DNA from: Sphingomonas sp. RIT328
GTDB taxonomy: Bacteria; Pseudomonadota; Alphaproteobacteria; Sphingomonadales; Sphingomonadaceae
Assembly: GCF_000632225.1 (NCBI RefSeq)
Contig: NZ_JFYV01000013.1
Location: 1-64,000, forward strand
Length of the DNA stretch: 64,000 nt
Direction: 5' to 3'
The notes beneath the pieces were generated by a model, which saw only the letters and a list, made by a program, of their open reading frames with translations, was not told the DNA's origin and made no database searches. Positions 17,341-26,577 of the stretch are shown here, piece by piece. The translations under genes and the position numbers were made by a program. Within the stretch, counting starts at the first letter, position 1; each line of letters opens with the position of its first letter.

Positions 17341-18066
17341 ATGGCAGAGAATGTCGATAAGGTCGTACTCATCACCGGCGCGTCCAGCGGGATCGGCGAG
17401 GCAACTGCGCGCGAACTGGCTGCGACCGGCGCCCGGCTGTTCATCGGCGCGCGTCGCGGAGAGCGGCTAAAGGCACTGGCGGAGGAACTGGGCGAAACCG
17501 TCGCCTGGCGCGAACTTGATGTCACCGACGGCGCCGATTTCGACGCGTTTGTGGTGGCCGCTGAAGCGCGCTTCGGACGTGTCGACGTGCTGGTCAACAA
17601 TGCGGGTGTGATGCCGCTTTCGCCGCTCGCTGCGCTGAAGCGGGATGAGTGGAAGCGGATGGTCGACGTCAACATCCACGGCGTCCTCAACGGCATCGCC
17701 GCGGTCCTGCCGCGGTTCGTGGCTCAACGGAGTGGTCATGTCGTCAACGTAGCCTCGGTCGCCGCGCACATGGTGATGCCGACTGCCGCGGTGTATTGCG
17801 CCACCAAACATGCCGTGCGCGCGATTACCGAGGGGCTGCGGCAAGAGCATGACGAGGTCCGTTCGACGTTAATCTCGCCAGGCGTCGTCGCCACCGAGCT
17901 GGGTCATGACATCACTGATCCTGCGGTCGCGGCGGCACTGACCGGATGGCGGAAGAAGTCGCTGACGCCGGATGCGATCGCGCGAGCCGTTCGCTATGCC
18001 ATAGAGCAGCCGGAGGGTGTCGACATCAATGAGGTGATCGTGCGCCCGACCGCAGCGGACATGTGA
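17341..18066 (+). CDS. Classical SDR-family oxidoreductase
   Basis: A 241-residue classical short-chain dehydrogenase. The cofactor motif TGASSGIG is at about 12-19, NNAG at about 85-88, the catalytic Ser follows VVNVASVAAH (about 137), and the Tyr-x3-Lys pair is in YCATKHAVRA (about 153-157). SPGVVATELGHDI follows. The clade resembles YdfG/serine-type reductases. The ATG at 17341 has a GGAAGGA ribosome site. Divergent from an AraC regulator. Substrate unknown. Confidence 0.93.
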   Translation: MAENVDKVVLITGASSGIGEATARELAATGARLFIGARRGERLKALAEELGETVAWRELDVTDGADFDAFVVAAEARFGRVDVLVNNAGVMPLSPLAALKRDEWKRMVDVNIHGVLNGIAAVLPRFVAQRSGHVVNVASVAAHMVMPTAAVYCATKHAVRAITEGLRQEHDEVRSTLISPGVVATELGHDITDPAVAAALTGWRKKSLTPDAIARAVRYAIEQPEGVDINEVIVRPTAADM

Positions 18067-18070
18067 GCGC

Positions 18071-18104
18071 TTGGGCGTGCCGGTGCCGTAGCGGGCACGC
18101 CCAA
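18071..18104 (+). terminator. Perfect inverted repeat after the SDR gene
   Basis: An 11-bp perfect stem (18071-18081 with 18094-18104) sits just 4 bases after the SDR stop. No T-run follows, so it may be a weak terminator or an mRNA-stabilising end rather than a full rho-independent terminator. Confidence 0.45.
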
Positions 18105-18250
18105 ACGAGCGGTTCGCCGACACGATCAAGTCGTCGGACCGCGGTGAACGTATGTCCGGTTACGGGAGGCTGCTTGATGGACCCGAGCGACCGGTGATGG
18201 GTCCACCGTCCCCCCGAAACCGCTCGGTTACCGTTTTAGCGCGGTCCTGA

Positions 18251-18272
18251 GGCTCCCGCGTGCGTGGGAGCC
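18251..18272 (-). terminator. Hairpin downstream of the rtcA pseudogene
   Basis: A perfect 7-bp GC-rich stem (18251-18257 with 18266-18272) lies 24 bases beyond the rtcA stop on the minus strand. It lacks a clear T-run, so it is a possible transcript end of the old rtcBA operon. Confidence 0.35.
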
Positions 18273-18296
18273 CAAAGGTCTCCTCCCACCCTTCCT

Positions 18297-19315
18297 TCAG
18301 TGCACCTTCATCCGGTGCGCGCCCAAGGGTAATTGCGTGAAGACACACCGCCGGTCGAGGAAACGCTCGATCACCTTCGCGGCTGTCAGGCTGTGCTGAC
18401 TCGGCTTGACGGTCGTGAACGCCCCGCCTCCCGCCAGCGCGAACGGCAGCAGCAGCTGATCCGCCAGATAGGGGCCGGCGAAGGCGCTGGACTCGAGATA
18501 GCCCTTCAACCGTCCGACGGCGCGCTTGGCCAATCGTTCCGCCGGTACGCCGAGCTGACCAAAGCCGCTGACGATCTCGGTCACATGCTCATATTCGGCT
18601 TCCAGCAACAGGATGTTGCCCGGCCCCTGCTCTTCGGGCAGCTCGCGGATCGCACAGGAGCGGTCGGCCCAGTCGAATGCCTTCCGCACGCAGGCGATCT
18701 CGCGCTCGGCGATGTCGAGCGGGAGCCCCGCGATGTAAGCCGTCGCCGATGTGCTCAGCAGCCCACCCCGCCCGACGCACTCGATCGGCGAAGGCGCACC
18801 GGGCAAGACGTCGACCTCGATCCGTCCACCACCGCGCGGGTAGAAGCCATGCCGCACCAGGCGCGCCTCGATCCTCGCGCCCATGCGACGGAGGATCGGC
18901 AGGAACGACTTGGCTATAAAGTCGAATGGTGGCGCCAGCATGTTGTGTGGGTTCCACCCTCCAGCACGAGCCGCGAGGGACCGTTCGCCAGCAGCAGCGG
19001 CATCAGCACCGTTTGCAGGACGAGTCCGGTCGAGCCGGCGGTGCCCACCGCGAACCGGTACTCGCCCGCGTCGACCGTGCCCGGACGGAACGTGATCTCG
19101 CGCGCGCCGACCGCCACGCCCTCGCATGCGCCACCCCTACCGATCGCGCACGCGGCCTCGATCGCGGTGACGTGCTGGCGCATCAGGCCCGGCTTCTCGC
19201 GCCCGCCGCGAACGTTGACGATGCGAAACGGCGTACCGGTGACGAGCGAAAGGGCGCGCGCGTTGCGCACGACCTGTCCGCCGCCTTCGCCTTCCGATCC
19301 GTCGATGGTGATCAT
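18297..19315 (-). pseudogene. rtcA: RNA 3'-terminal phosphate cyclase, frameshifted
   Basis: RtcA converts RNA 3'-phosphate ends to 2',3'-cyclic phosphates using ATP. The gene starts MITIDGSEGEGGGQVVRNA at 19315 and reads normally to VLEGGTH, then shifts at 18943-18950. The other frame carries on with NMLAPPFDFIAKSFLPILRRMG, through GFYPRGGGRIEVDV, to the end. The site reads CCCACACAACATG where CCCACAACATG would keep frame, so one CA unit (2 bp) was inserted. Without it the protein would be 338 residues, a typical RtcA length. Together with the broken rtcB and rtcR beside it, this is decay of a whole locus, not a lone sequencing slip. Confidence 0.88.
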
Positions 19316-19350
19316 GGCTTCCTCTATCCGGAGAATGTGCATGAAGAGGA

Positions 19351-19800
19351 TTACCCCTTCACGCACACCACCTGCTTCAGCGTGTGGACGATCTCGACGA
19401 GGTCGGACTGCGCCGCCATCACCGCCTCGATCGGCTTGTAGGCGCGCGGGCTCTCGTCGATCACGCCCTCGTCCTTGCGGCAGGCCACCCCCTCGGTCGC
19501 GGCGACGTGCTCCGCCAGCGTGACCTCGCGCCTGGCCTGGGTCCGGCTCATCACCCGGCCAGCGCCGTGCGAGCAGCTGTCGAACGATTCCGGATTGCCG
19601 AGGCCGCGGACGATGAACGACTTGGCGCCCATCGCACCCGGAATGATGCCCATCACCCCTTGGCCGCCCGCACCGCGCCCTTGCGGGTGACGAGCACATT
19701 CTGACCGAAGTGGTTCTCCCGCGTGACGTAGTTGTGGTGACAGTTCACCGCTTCCAGCTCCGCGTCGAACGGCTTAGCGATCGCACCCCGCATCGCGCGG
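19351..19800 (-). pseudogene. rtcB: RNA ligase RtcB, 5'-truncated and frameshifted
   Basis: Only the last ~147 codons of RtcB remain. From 19800 the frame reads GAIAKPFDAELEAVNCHHNYVTRE with the metal-binding His pair, then hits TGA after VRAAKG. The continuing frame picks up at VMGIIPGAMGAKSFIVRGLG, contains SCSHGAGRVMSR with the guanylylated histidine, and ends LKQVVCVKG. The break at about 19657-19662 fits loss of one G from a G5 run. About 270 N-terminal residues, including the early metal-binding cysteine, are missing. Immediately left of it is rtcA, the usual rtcBA order. Confidence 0.88.
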
Positions 19801-20352
19801 ATGACGTTGAACCTCTGGACCTTTGCGCTGCCCGGACTGGCTGACCGGCGCGAGGATATCGCCCCGAACCTCGACTATGAGCTCGATCGGTTCGCCGAGC
19901 GGGAGGGCACGCGGGTGACCTTCAACAAGGAAGCACGCGAGCGCTATCTGGCCTTTGCGATGTCGGCGCAGGCGGGGTGGTCCGGCAATTTCCGCGACCT
20001 CGCCGCAAGCGTGACCCGGATGGCGACGTTCAGCCCGAAGGGACGGATCGACAGCGACTGTGTCGACGCCGAGGTCATGCGCCTGAAGCGGCTATGGTCG
20101 GTCGATGCGGGCGCCGACGATGGCCTCGCACCGTTGCTGCCGCCCGAGGCGCTGGCGACGCTTGACCCCTTCGACCGGGTCCAACTGTCTCACGTCGTCG
20201 CGATCTGCCGGTCGAGCAGGACGCTATCGGACGCTGGCCGGACGCTGTTCGCCGCGTCCCGAGCGCGGCGCACGTCCTCGAATGACGCAGACCGGCTGCG
20301 CAAATATCTGCAGCGCTTCGGCCTTGAGTGGTCGTCACTCACACGTGCGTAG
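19801..20352 (+). pseudogene. rtcR: RtcR sigma-54 activator, C-terminal fragment
   Basis: This frame encodes the end of RtcR, the sigma-54-dependent activator of rtcBA. It begins inside the AAA+ domain (NLWTFALPGLADRREDIAPNLDYELDRFA), continues GWSGNFRDLAASVTRMATFSPKGRI and ends in the short C-terminal region with LRKYLQRFGLEWSSLTRA. The N-terminal CARF-like sensor domain, Walker motifs and GAFTGA loop are absent. The fragment abuts the rtcB fragment head to head at about 19796-19812. One deletion therefore appears to have removed both 5' halves and the shared promoter region. The ATG at 19801 is fortuitous. Confidence 0.85.
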
Positions 20353-20526
20353 AGCGGAGGGACCCCTTTAGGGACGATTGACGGGGCGTGCCGGGTTGCG
20401 GTGCCAGCCAGCTGAACGGATGGCCGAAGCTGGGGAGCGGGAAGGGTCGTCTGAACGTCCGCGACTGGGTCATTGTCGCGCTGGACAGGCTGGCTGGGCT
20501 ACTGCTGCCTTGGCGGGCAGGGTGCC

Positions 20527-21567
20527 TCACCTCGCATTATGGCAGACATCGATGTCATCGAAGCGCTTCCAGCGAAACACCATCCAGCTGGCTATCCAGC
20601 ACAAGACGAAGACGCCGATGATCACGAAGCCGAGCAGATTAAAGCGTCCCCCCAGATAGCGCGCAGTCGACCACAGGCCGCCACGGAGTTCGAGCTTGTC
20701 GGCAAGAAGCGCCACCGTCTCGATGCCACCAATGACGATTGCGACGAACGCCGATACCGCGGTGATGGTGATGTTATAGTAGAGCTTCCGGATCGGCTTC
20801 ACGAACGCCCATTCATAGGCACCCAGCATGACGATGCCATCTGTCGTGTCGACGAGCGCCATGCCGGCTGCGAACAGGGCGGGAAGCACCAATACCGGGC
20901 CGATCGCGAAACCGTGCTCGACCTGCGCCGCGGACAGGCCGAGAATGGCGACCTCGGTCGCGGTATCGAAACCCAGTCCGAACAGGAACCCGAGCGGCGC
21001 CATGTGCCAGCTGGTCGAGACGAGGCGGAACAGAGGGCGGAAGAGCCGCGACAGCAGGCCGCGGCCATTCAGAAGGATGTCCAGATCCTCATCAACATAG
21101 GGTCCGCCGGCGCGCACGTGCTGGAAGGTGCGCCATACCGAGCGCAGAATGATCAGGTTCATCGCCGCGATGGTGAACAGGAACACAGCAGAGACGATCG
21201 TCGCCACCATCCCGCCGGTCGCCTTCAGCGCCTCAAAGCCGGCAAGGGCGGACGCGGTAAAGGCGATCGCGACCGATGCCAGCAGGATGATCGTGCTGTG
21301 CCCGATCGCGAACCAGAAGCCGACCGTCAGCGGCCGTTGTCCGTCCTGCATGAGCTTGCGCGTGACGTTGTCGATCGCGGCGATGTGATCGGCGTCGACC
21401 GCGTGCCGCAGGCCCAGCCCCCAGGCGAGCAGCGCGGTGCCGAGCATCAGCGGCTGCGCGTGGAAGAGCAGCAGTGCCCAGATCCAGGCGCCGACGTTCG
21501 CTCCGATCAGCAGCACGTAAAGAAGGCCGATGCGGCGACGCAGGGCGGACGGGGCGGGCGCGTGCAT
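20527..21567 (-). CDS. NiCoT-family nickel/cobalt transporter (HoxN/NixA type)
   Basis: A 346-residue inner-membrane permease with about eight helices. The NiCoT signature RHAVDADHIAAIDN lies near residues 56-69, followed by GFWFAIGHSTIILLASVA and the LGFLFGLGFDTATEVAILGL block, all metal-pathway motifs. Being the last gene of the cobalamin operon, it almost certainly supplies cobalt for corrin synthesis. I chose the ATG at 21567, 4 bp after the previous stop; an upstream extension in frame would run into the neighbouring gene. Confidence 0.93.
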   Translation of the reverse strand: MHAPAPSALRRRIGLLYVLLIGANVGAWIWALLLFHAQPLMLGTALLAWGLGLRHAVDADHIAAIDNVTRKLMQDGQRPLTVGFWFAIGHSTIILLASVAIAFTASALAGFEALKATGGMVATIVSAVFLFTIAAMNLIILRSVWRTFQHVRAGGPYVDEDLDILLNGRGLLSRLFRPLFRLVSTSWHMAPLGFLFGLGFDTATEVAILGLSAAQVEHGFAIGPVLVLPALFAAGMALVDTTDGIVMLGAYEWAFVKPIRKLYYNITITAVSAFVAIVIGGIETVALLADKLELRGGLWSTARYLGGRFNLLGFVIIGVFVLCWIASWMVFRWKRFDDIDVCHNAR

Positions 21568-21571
21568 GGCG

Positions 21572-21982
21572 TCAGCCTTCGACAACGTAGCCTGCCGGCG
21601 GTGTGCGCGCGATGAAATGGCCTTTGATGCCCTGCGGCCAGCTTTTGAAGGGGACGCGGCCATGCTCACTTACGGCATAGTGGACGGCATAGTCGAGGAT
21701 CGCCCGAGCGGCCTCCGCATCCGGCGTGAAGCGGCCGAGCAGATAGCCGACCTTGCCCGGCGCGCGCAGGTGGATCGAACAATGCTCGCTGCACGAGAAA
21801 AGGCACGGCATCTGCTGTATCCCCACGCCGGCATAGCGCTGGTCGTCGGCCTTCGCCGCCCGTAGCGCCGCGACGAGGAGCGCACCGCCGCGGACGCCAT
21901 CGGCATCCTCGCGGTCGCCGGCGGAAAACCGGCAGGTATTGCAGACAACGACGGCGGGACCGTCGTCGACGGGGGTCAGCAT
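21572..21982 (-). CDS. DUF1636 cysteine-rich metal-binding protein
   Basis: A 136-residue small protein with ferredoxin-like cysteines: VVVCNTCRF near the N-terminus (about 12-18) and CLFSCSEHCSIHL near 58-70. This fits the DUF1636 (COG5469) family of predicted metal-binding proteins, which often sit in cobalamin clusters. The cysteine spacing suggests a 2Fe-2S thioredoxin-like ferredoxin fold. It may pass electrons to or handle metal for a cobalamin enzyme, but no function is established. The start at 21982 gives the usual length. It lies 34 bp after bluB and 4 bp before the cobalt transporter gene. Confidence 0.82.
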   Translation of the reverse strand: MLTPVDDGPAVVVCNTCRFSAGDREDADGVRGGALLVAALRAAKADDQRYAGVGIQQMPCLFSCSEHCSIHLRAPGKVGYLLGRFTPDAEAARAILDYAVHYAVSEHGRVPFKSWPQGIKGHFIARTPPAGYVVEG

Positions 21983-22016
21983 GGCTCGTGTTCCGATCCG
22001 GTTGAGGGTTGAGGCG

Positions 22017-22658
22017 TCATCGCTCGAGAATGCGATCCGAGACGGGCTCGCGGGCCTGCCAGCCACGCCGTTCGAGTTCGGGAACGTCGGTCAATTCGGC
22101 GGGGTAGCCGAGGCAGAGCAGGGCGATCAGCGTCCAGTCCGCAGGCACGTCGAGCATTCCGGTCACCGCGACCGGATCGAGGATCGATACCCAGCCCATT
22201 CCGATGCCCCGCGCGCGGGCCGCCAGCCACATGGTGTGAATGGCCATCACGGTCGAGTAGCGCAGCATCTCGGGCATCGTCGCCCGGCCCAGGCCATGGC
22301 CCGCCTGTGGGGCCTCGTCGCAGAAGACCGCGAGCAGTTCGGGAGCCTCGCGGATGCCGTGGAGCTTCAGCTTCCCATAGCGGGTCTGCAGCGTATCGGT
22401 GGGGATCGTGCGCGCCGCATCCGCTGACGCGGCATCGACATGGTCGGCGATCCACCCGCGTAGGGACTGCGAGCGGATCCGGACGAAGCGCCAGGGCTGC
22501 GCGTTGCCGACCGAGGGCGCCAGCGCGGCGATGTCGAACAGGGTGTGCATGTCGTCCTCTGCGACCGCGCGCGCTGCGAAGTGCCGGACGTCGCGCCGCC
22601 AGCGCAGCAGCGTCTCGAAATCATCCGCGAAGACCGGGCCGAAGGAGGGCGCCGTCAT
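22017..22658 (-). CDS. bluB: 5,6-dimethylbenzimidazole synthase BluB
   Basis: A 213-residue flavin enzyme of the nitroreductase fold that turns reduced FMN and O2 into 5,6-dimethylbenzimidazole, the lower ligand of cobalamin. Features: LLRWRRDVRHF (FMN phosphate-binding arginines, about 16-26), ALAPSVGNAQPWRFVRI (about 45-61), the central helix AIHTMWLAARARGIGMGWVSILDP (about 135-158) and LCLGYPAE (about 180). Its start overlaps the cobF stop by 4 bases. Its presence means the organism can make its own lower ligand aerobically. Confidence 0.93.
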   Translation of the reverse strand: MTAPSFGPVFADDFETLLRWRRDVRHFAARAVAEDDMHTLFDIAALAPSVGNAQPWRFVRIRSQSLRGWIADHVDAASADAARTIPTDTLQTRYGKLKLHGIREAPELLAVFCDEAPQAGHGLGRATMPEMLRYSTVMAIHTMWLAARARGIGMGWVSILDPVAVTGMLDVPADWTLIALLCLGYPAELTDVPELERRGWQAREPVSDRILER

Positions 22659-23416
22659 GCCGCGCCCTTCGAACGGCGGAGCAGATAGGTGTCCATGATC
22701 CAACCCTGCTCTGCCCGCAGCCTCGCCCGTCGGGCGACGATCGTCGACGACACGTCCGCGAGGGGGCCGGCGACGAGCGCCTGCGACGGCAGGCCGAGAT
22801 AGGCCCCCCACCAGATCATGACGCCGAGCGGGTCGATCGACGTGAAGGCGCATGTGCCGTCGAGCATCACCGCCAGCGTGTCGACGGCCGGGGGCCAGCC
22901 TTCGGCGCGCAGGCGCCGGCCTGTCGTTATCACCACCGGCGCGGCGAGCGTGTTGAGCGGGATCGCATGCGCCGCGGTCAGCGCCTGGAGGCTGGTGATG
23001 CCCGGCACGACGTGGACCCGGAGCATCATGCCGCCGGCGCGCAGCCGGTCGGCGATCCGCAGGCTGCTGTCGTAGAGCGACGGATCGCCCCATATGAGAA
23101 GCGCCAGCCTGCCGCCGTTCGGCAGGTGGCTGGCGATCTCCGTCGCCCAGCGGGCGGCGATCGCGTCGTGCCAGTCGCCGACGGCGTCGAGGTAGGCGTC
23201 GCTTTCGCCACGTTCGGGCAGATCGAACTCGACGACCCGGGTGTGGCCGCGGAGCACCGCCGCGCAGAGCGACCGGCGCAGCTCGATGAGGTCCGACGCC
23301 GCGTCGCGCTTGCGCGGCAGCAGGATGACGTCAGCGGCGTTCATGGCCGCCTCCGCCGCCCGCGTCAGATGGTCGGGGTCGCCGCTGCCGATGCCGATGA
23401 GGTGCAGGTCGATCAT
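22655..23416 (-). CDS. cobF: Precorrin-6A synthase (deacetylating) CobF
   Basis: A 253-residue S-adenosylmethionine (SAM)-dependent methyltransferase of the tetrapyrrole class. CobF methylates C1 of precorrin-5 and expels the acetyl group, a step found only in the aerobic pathway. The N-terminal HLIGIGSGDPDHLT is the GxGxG loop. LLIWGDPSLYDSS (about 108-120) and VHVVPGITSLQALTAAH (about 133-149) are family signatures. Length matches CobF. It overlaps both neighbours by 4 bases. Confidence 0.94.
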   Translation of the reverse strand: MIDLHLIGIGSGDPDHLTRAAEAAMNAADVILLPRKRDAASDLIELRRSLCAAVLRGHTRVVEFDLPERGESDAYLDAVGDWHDAIAARWATEIASHLPNGGRLALLIWGDPSLYDSSLRIADRLRAGGMMLRVHVVPGITSLQALTAAHAIPLNTLAAPVVITTGRRLRAEGWPPAVDTLAVMLDGTCAFTSIDPLGVMIWWGAYLGLPSQALVAGPLADVSSTIVARRARLRAEQGWIMDTYLLRRSKGAA

Positions 23417-24129
23417 GGCGCGAGCAGCGGACCGTAGAGGATCACGGCGGGTGCGTCGCTTCGCGGCTGAAGATCGCGTGCCAGGTCGGCGATCGTGGAT
23501 CGCGTCAGCCGCTGATCGGGATGGCTGACGTTCTCGGCGAGCAGGGCAGGTGTGTCGGGCGACAGCCCATGGCCGACGAGCATCTCGACCAGCGCGGCGA
23601 ACGTCCGCTTGGGCATGAACACCACCGTGGTCGCATCGGGATCGGCAAGCGCCGCCAGGTTGAGGCCTTCCGGAAGACCGCCGGTGACGTCGTGCCCGGT
23701 GACGAATTGGACGCGTCGCGCGCTCAGCCGGCGCGTCAGCGGGATTGCCGCGGCTGCCGCGGCCGCGCTCGCCGCGGTAACGCCGGGGACGATCTCGAAA
23801 GCGATGCCGGCCGCGCGCACCGCCGCGATCTCCTCCTCCAAGCGACCGAAGACGGCGGGATCGCCCGACTTGAGGCGGACGACGCGGACGCCGGTCGACG
23901 CATGCGCGACCAGAAGCTGTGAGACGTGCTCCTGCGAAGGCGACGCGCGGCCCGCGCGCTTGCCGACCGCGACCAGCTCCGCGCCCCGGCGCACGTGCCG
24001 GAGGAGCGGCCCCGAGGACAGATCGTCGAACAATACGACGTCCGCCGTCTGCAAGCGGGCGACCGCCTTGAGCGTCAGCAGTTCGGGGTCGCCCGGCCCC
24101 GAACCGACGAAGGAGACGAACCCGCTCAT
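23413..24129 (-). CDS. cobA: Uroporphyrinogen-III C-methyltransferase CobA
   Basis: A 238-residue SUMT that adds methyl groups at C2 and C7 of uroporphyrinogen III to make precorrin-2, the first committed step towards corrins (shared with siroheme). Signatures: VGSGPGDPELLTLKAV (about 8-23), VLFDDLSS, VRLKSGDPAVFGR (about 83-95), IVPGVTAASAAAAAAAIPLT (about 111-130). There is no CysG dehydrogenase domain. I chose the ATG at 24129, which overlaps the cobB stop by 4 bases. Last methyltransferase but one in the operon. Confidence 0.94.
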   Translation of the reverse strand: MSGFVSFVGSGPGDPELLTLKAVARLQTADVVLFDDLSSGPLLRHVRRGAELVAVGKRAGRASPSQEHVSQLLVAHASTGVRVVRLKSGDPAVFGRLEEEIAAVRAAGIAFEIVPGVTAASAAAAAAAIPLTRRLSARRVQFVTGHDVTGGLPEGLNLAALADPDATTVVFMPKRTFAALVEMLVGHGLSPDTPALLAENVSHPDQRLTRSTIADLARDLQPRSDAPAVILYGPLLAP

Positions 24130-25433
24130 CGCTCGGTGGCGATCAGATGGAAGAAGGTGCCCGAGACGCTGCCGCGGTACGATCCGGTCTCGGGCACGGG
24201 AGCGCCCTCGGCATCGACCACCCGCGCCAGCGCGGCGTCGGGCTGTTCCAGGATTGTCGAATAGTGGAATTCGTGACCGCGCTGCACCGTTCCCGCCGCC
24301 AGGGCGGCGACCGGCGCGAGCAGCGTGGCGCGACGATATCCCAGATGCATGCGGCGTTGGGCGTAGCTGGTCACGAGGCCGAGCAGCCCTGCCATCCGGT
24401 GACGCGTGCCGTCGGCGTCGATCAGGCCCTCGCCGAGGACCATGTAGCCGCCGCACTCGCCATGCACGGGGCGGGTGCCGGCGTGTTCGACGAGACCGCT
24501 GCGGAAGCGCTCGGCTGCGGCGAGGCGGCCGGCGTGGAGTTCGGGATAGCCGCCGGGCAGCCACACCAGATCGGCGCGGGCGTCGGGGGCTTCGTCGGCG
24601 AGCGGCGAGAAGGGCAGGATCTCCGCTCCGGCGTCGCGCCACGCCGTCAGCAGGTGCGGATAGGCGAAGGAGAAGGCCGCGTCTCTCGCCAGCGCGATAC
24701 GCTGCGCCGGCGGGACGAGGCGGCCGGCGGGCGCGGCGGGCGTGGTCGCGACAGCCGCGGCGTCGCGGATCGCCTCCAGATCGACGTGCTCGCGCAGGAA
24801 GCCCGCATGGTCGGCGATCCGCGCGTCGAGGTCGGGATGTTCGGATGCCTGGATGAGGCCGAGATGACGTTCGGGAAGCCTGAGGTCGCCACGTCGGGGA
24901 AGGGCGCCGAAGACGCATATGCCCGCGGCCGCCATACCGTCGCGGGCCAGGCGCTCGTGCCGCGGGCTCGCGACGCGATTGAGGATCACGCCTGCGATCC
25001 GCACCCCCGGATCGTATCGGATGAATCCGAGCGCGGTGGCGGCGCCGGACTGGGCCTGGCCGGAGACGTCGACGACCAGCACCACAGGCCAGCCCATCCG
25101 CCGCGCGACGTCCGCGCTCGCGCCGCTGCCGGCCGCGCCGGGCGTGGCGACGCCGTCGAACAGGCCCATCGAGCCCTCCGCCAGTGCCAGATCGGCGTCG
25201 TCCGCTTTTGCGGCCAGGCCGTGGATCATGCGCTCCGCCATCGCCCAGCTGTCGAGATTGAACGACGACCGGCCGCTCGCCGCGCGATGGAAGGCTGGGT
25301 CGATATAGTCCGGGCCGCTCTTGAACGGCTGCACGGCGAGACCCGCATCGCGGAACGCGCGCAGCAGCCCGAGCATCACGGTGGTCTTGCCGGTCCCGGA
25401 TGCGGGGGCGGCGATCATCACGCCCGGCGTCAT
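24126..25433 (-). CDS. cobB: Cobyrinic/hydrogenobyrinic acid a,c-diamide synthase CobB
   Basis: A 435-residue glutamine-dependent amidotransferase that amidates the a and c side chains before cobalt insertion in the aerobic route. The N-terminal dethiobiotin-synthetase-like ATPase has [18 protein letters not shown] (about 7-24) and [13 protein letters not shown] (about 36-48). The C-terminal GATase domain has the nucleophile in [14 protein letters not shown] (about 327-340). Start and stop overlap cobM and cobA by 4 bases each. Confidence 0.95.
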   Translation of the reverse strand: MTPGVMIAAPASGTGKTTVMLGLLRAFRDAGLAVQPFKSGPDYIDPAFHRAASGRSSFNLDSWAMAERMIHGLAAKADDADLALAEGSMGLFDGVATPGAAGSGASADVARRMGWPVVLVVDVSGQAQSGAATALGFIRYDPGVRIAGVILNRVASPRHERLARDGMAAAGICVFGALPRRGDLRLPERHLGLIQASEHPDLDARIADHAGFLREHVDLEAIRDAAAVATTPAAPAGRLVPPAQRIALARDAAFSFAYPHLLTAWRDAGAEILPFSPLADEAPDARADLVWLPGGYPELHAGRLAAAERFRSGLVEHAGTRPVHGECGGYMVLGEGLIDADGTRHRMAGLLGLVTSYAQRRMHLGYRRATLLAPVAALAAGTVQRGHEFHYSTILEQPDAALARVVDAEGAPVPETGSYRGSVSGTFFHLIATER

Positions 25434-26215
25434 TCGCCCGACCCGGCGAAGCGGGAGCCGGCGCTTCGTGGGCGGAAGCGGCGGTCGTAGCCGGCCGCAT
25501 AGAGGCTGCTCTCCGCGAAATCCGTGGGCGCAAGCACCGGGCCGACGAGGATGAGTGCGGTGCGTTCCGGGCCGCCGGCCGCAGCCGCGACGATCGTCGC
25601 GAGCGTCGCCCGGACGATCCTCTCGTCGGGCCAGCTCGCCCGCCAGACGATCGCCACCGGACAGTCCCCGCCGTAGGCCGGGGTCAGCTCGGCGACGACC
25701 CGGTCCAGCACGTGGATCGACAGATGGATCGCCAGCGTCGCCCCGGTCGCGGCGAAGGCGGGCAGGGTCTCCCTGTCCGGCATGGCGCTCGCGCGACCCG
25801 AGGTGCGGGTGAGGACGACCGACTGGGCCAGGCCGGGCAGCGTCAGCTCCGCTTCGAGCGTCGCGGCCGCGGCGGCGAACGCGGGAACGCCCGGCGTGAC
25901 GGTGAACGGGATCCCGAGCGCACGGAGGCGGCGAAGCTGCTCGCCCATCGCCGACCAGATCGACAGGTCGCCCGAGTGGAGCCGCGCGACGTCATGGCCG
26001 TCGGCATGCGCGTTCGCGATCGCCTCGACGATCTGGTCGAGCGACAGGGGCGCGGTGTTCACGATGCGCGCGCCGGGCGGACAGTGGTCGAGCAGCGCCG
26101 GCGGGATGAGCGACCCTGCGTAGAGGCACACTGACGACGCGGCGATCAGGTCGCGGCCGCGCAGCGTCAGCAGATCGGGTGCGCCTGGGCCGGCGCCGAT
26201 AAAGTGAACGGTCAT
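25430..26215 (-). CDS. cobM: Precorrin-4 C11-methyltransferase CobM
   Basis: A 261-residue tetrapyrrole methylase. It starts [24 protein letters not shown] with the SAM loop, then [31 protein letters not shown] (about 78-88) and [17 protein letters not shown], all typical of CobM/CbiF. The C-terminal ~20 residues are rich in Arg and Ser and probably disordered. I chose the ATG at 26215, which overlaps the cobE stop. Confidence 0.94.
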   Translation of the reverse strand: MTVHFIGAGPGAPDLLTLRGRDLIAASSVCLYAGSLIPPALLDHCPPGARIVNTAPLSLDQIVEAIANAHADGHDVARLHSGDLSIWSAMGEQLRRLRALGIPFTVTPGVPAFAAAAATLEAELTLPGLAQSVVLTRTSGRASAMPDRETLPAFAATGATLAIHLSIHVLDRVVAELTPAYGGDCPVAIVWRASWPDERIVRATLATIVAAAAGGPERTALILVGPVLAPTDFAESSLYAAGYDRRFRPRSAGSRFAGSGE

Positions 26216-26577
26216 GTCGAAGGTCCTTGAGCGATCGCGCAGGTCGCCATGCGGTCGGGAGAAACGTGACGAGACGCGATCAGCCGCGCGCCTTCGCCGA
26301 TGGCGGCGAGCGCGGCGGCCTCGGCGACGCTGCCGGTGCCGCGCGCTTCGAAGCTCGCCCGAGAGCGGGTCGCGGTCGCGACGCCCGTCAATGCCGCAGC
26401 CGTGACGGGCAGCAAGGCAAGACCGAGCCGTTCGGCCAGCGGCGCGAGCAGACCGACCTTGTCGTCGGGTGCAGCGAGCGCGGTGATCCCAGGGCAGCCG
26501 TGCCGCGCCAGCGCAAGCGCGGCTTCGCACGACATAGGCGTGGCGCCGCTGCGCCATCCGAACCCGGCGACGATCAT
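26212..26577 (-). CDS. cobE: CobE / CbiG C-terminal-like cobalamin biosynthesis protein
   Basis: A 121-residue protein equal to the C-terminal domain of CbiG. It begins [24 protein letters not shown], with [35 protein letters not shown] in the middle, which matches the CobE/GbiG consensus. CobE is needed for aerobic cobalamin synthesis but its exact task is unclear. It overlaps cobL and cobM by 4 bases each, so it is translated in step with both. Confidence 0.9.
   Translation of the reverse strand: MIVAGFGWRSGATPMSCEAALALARHGCPGITALAAPDDKVGLLAPLAERLGLALLPVTAAALTGVATATRSRASFEARGTGSVAEAAALAAIGEGARLIASRHVSPDRMATCAIAQGPST

Noticed and set aside
18333..19523. 396-codon plus-strand frame over the rtc region
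   Set aside because: It lies opposite the rtcA and rtcB remnants, which have clear family motifs. Its own product is low-complexity.
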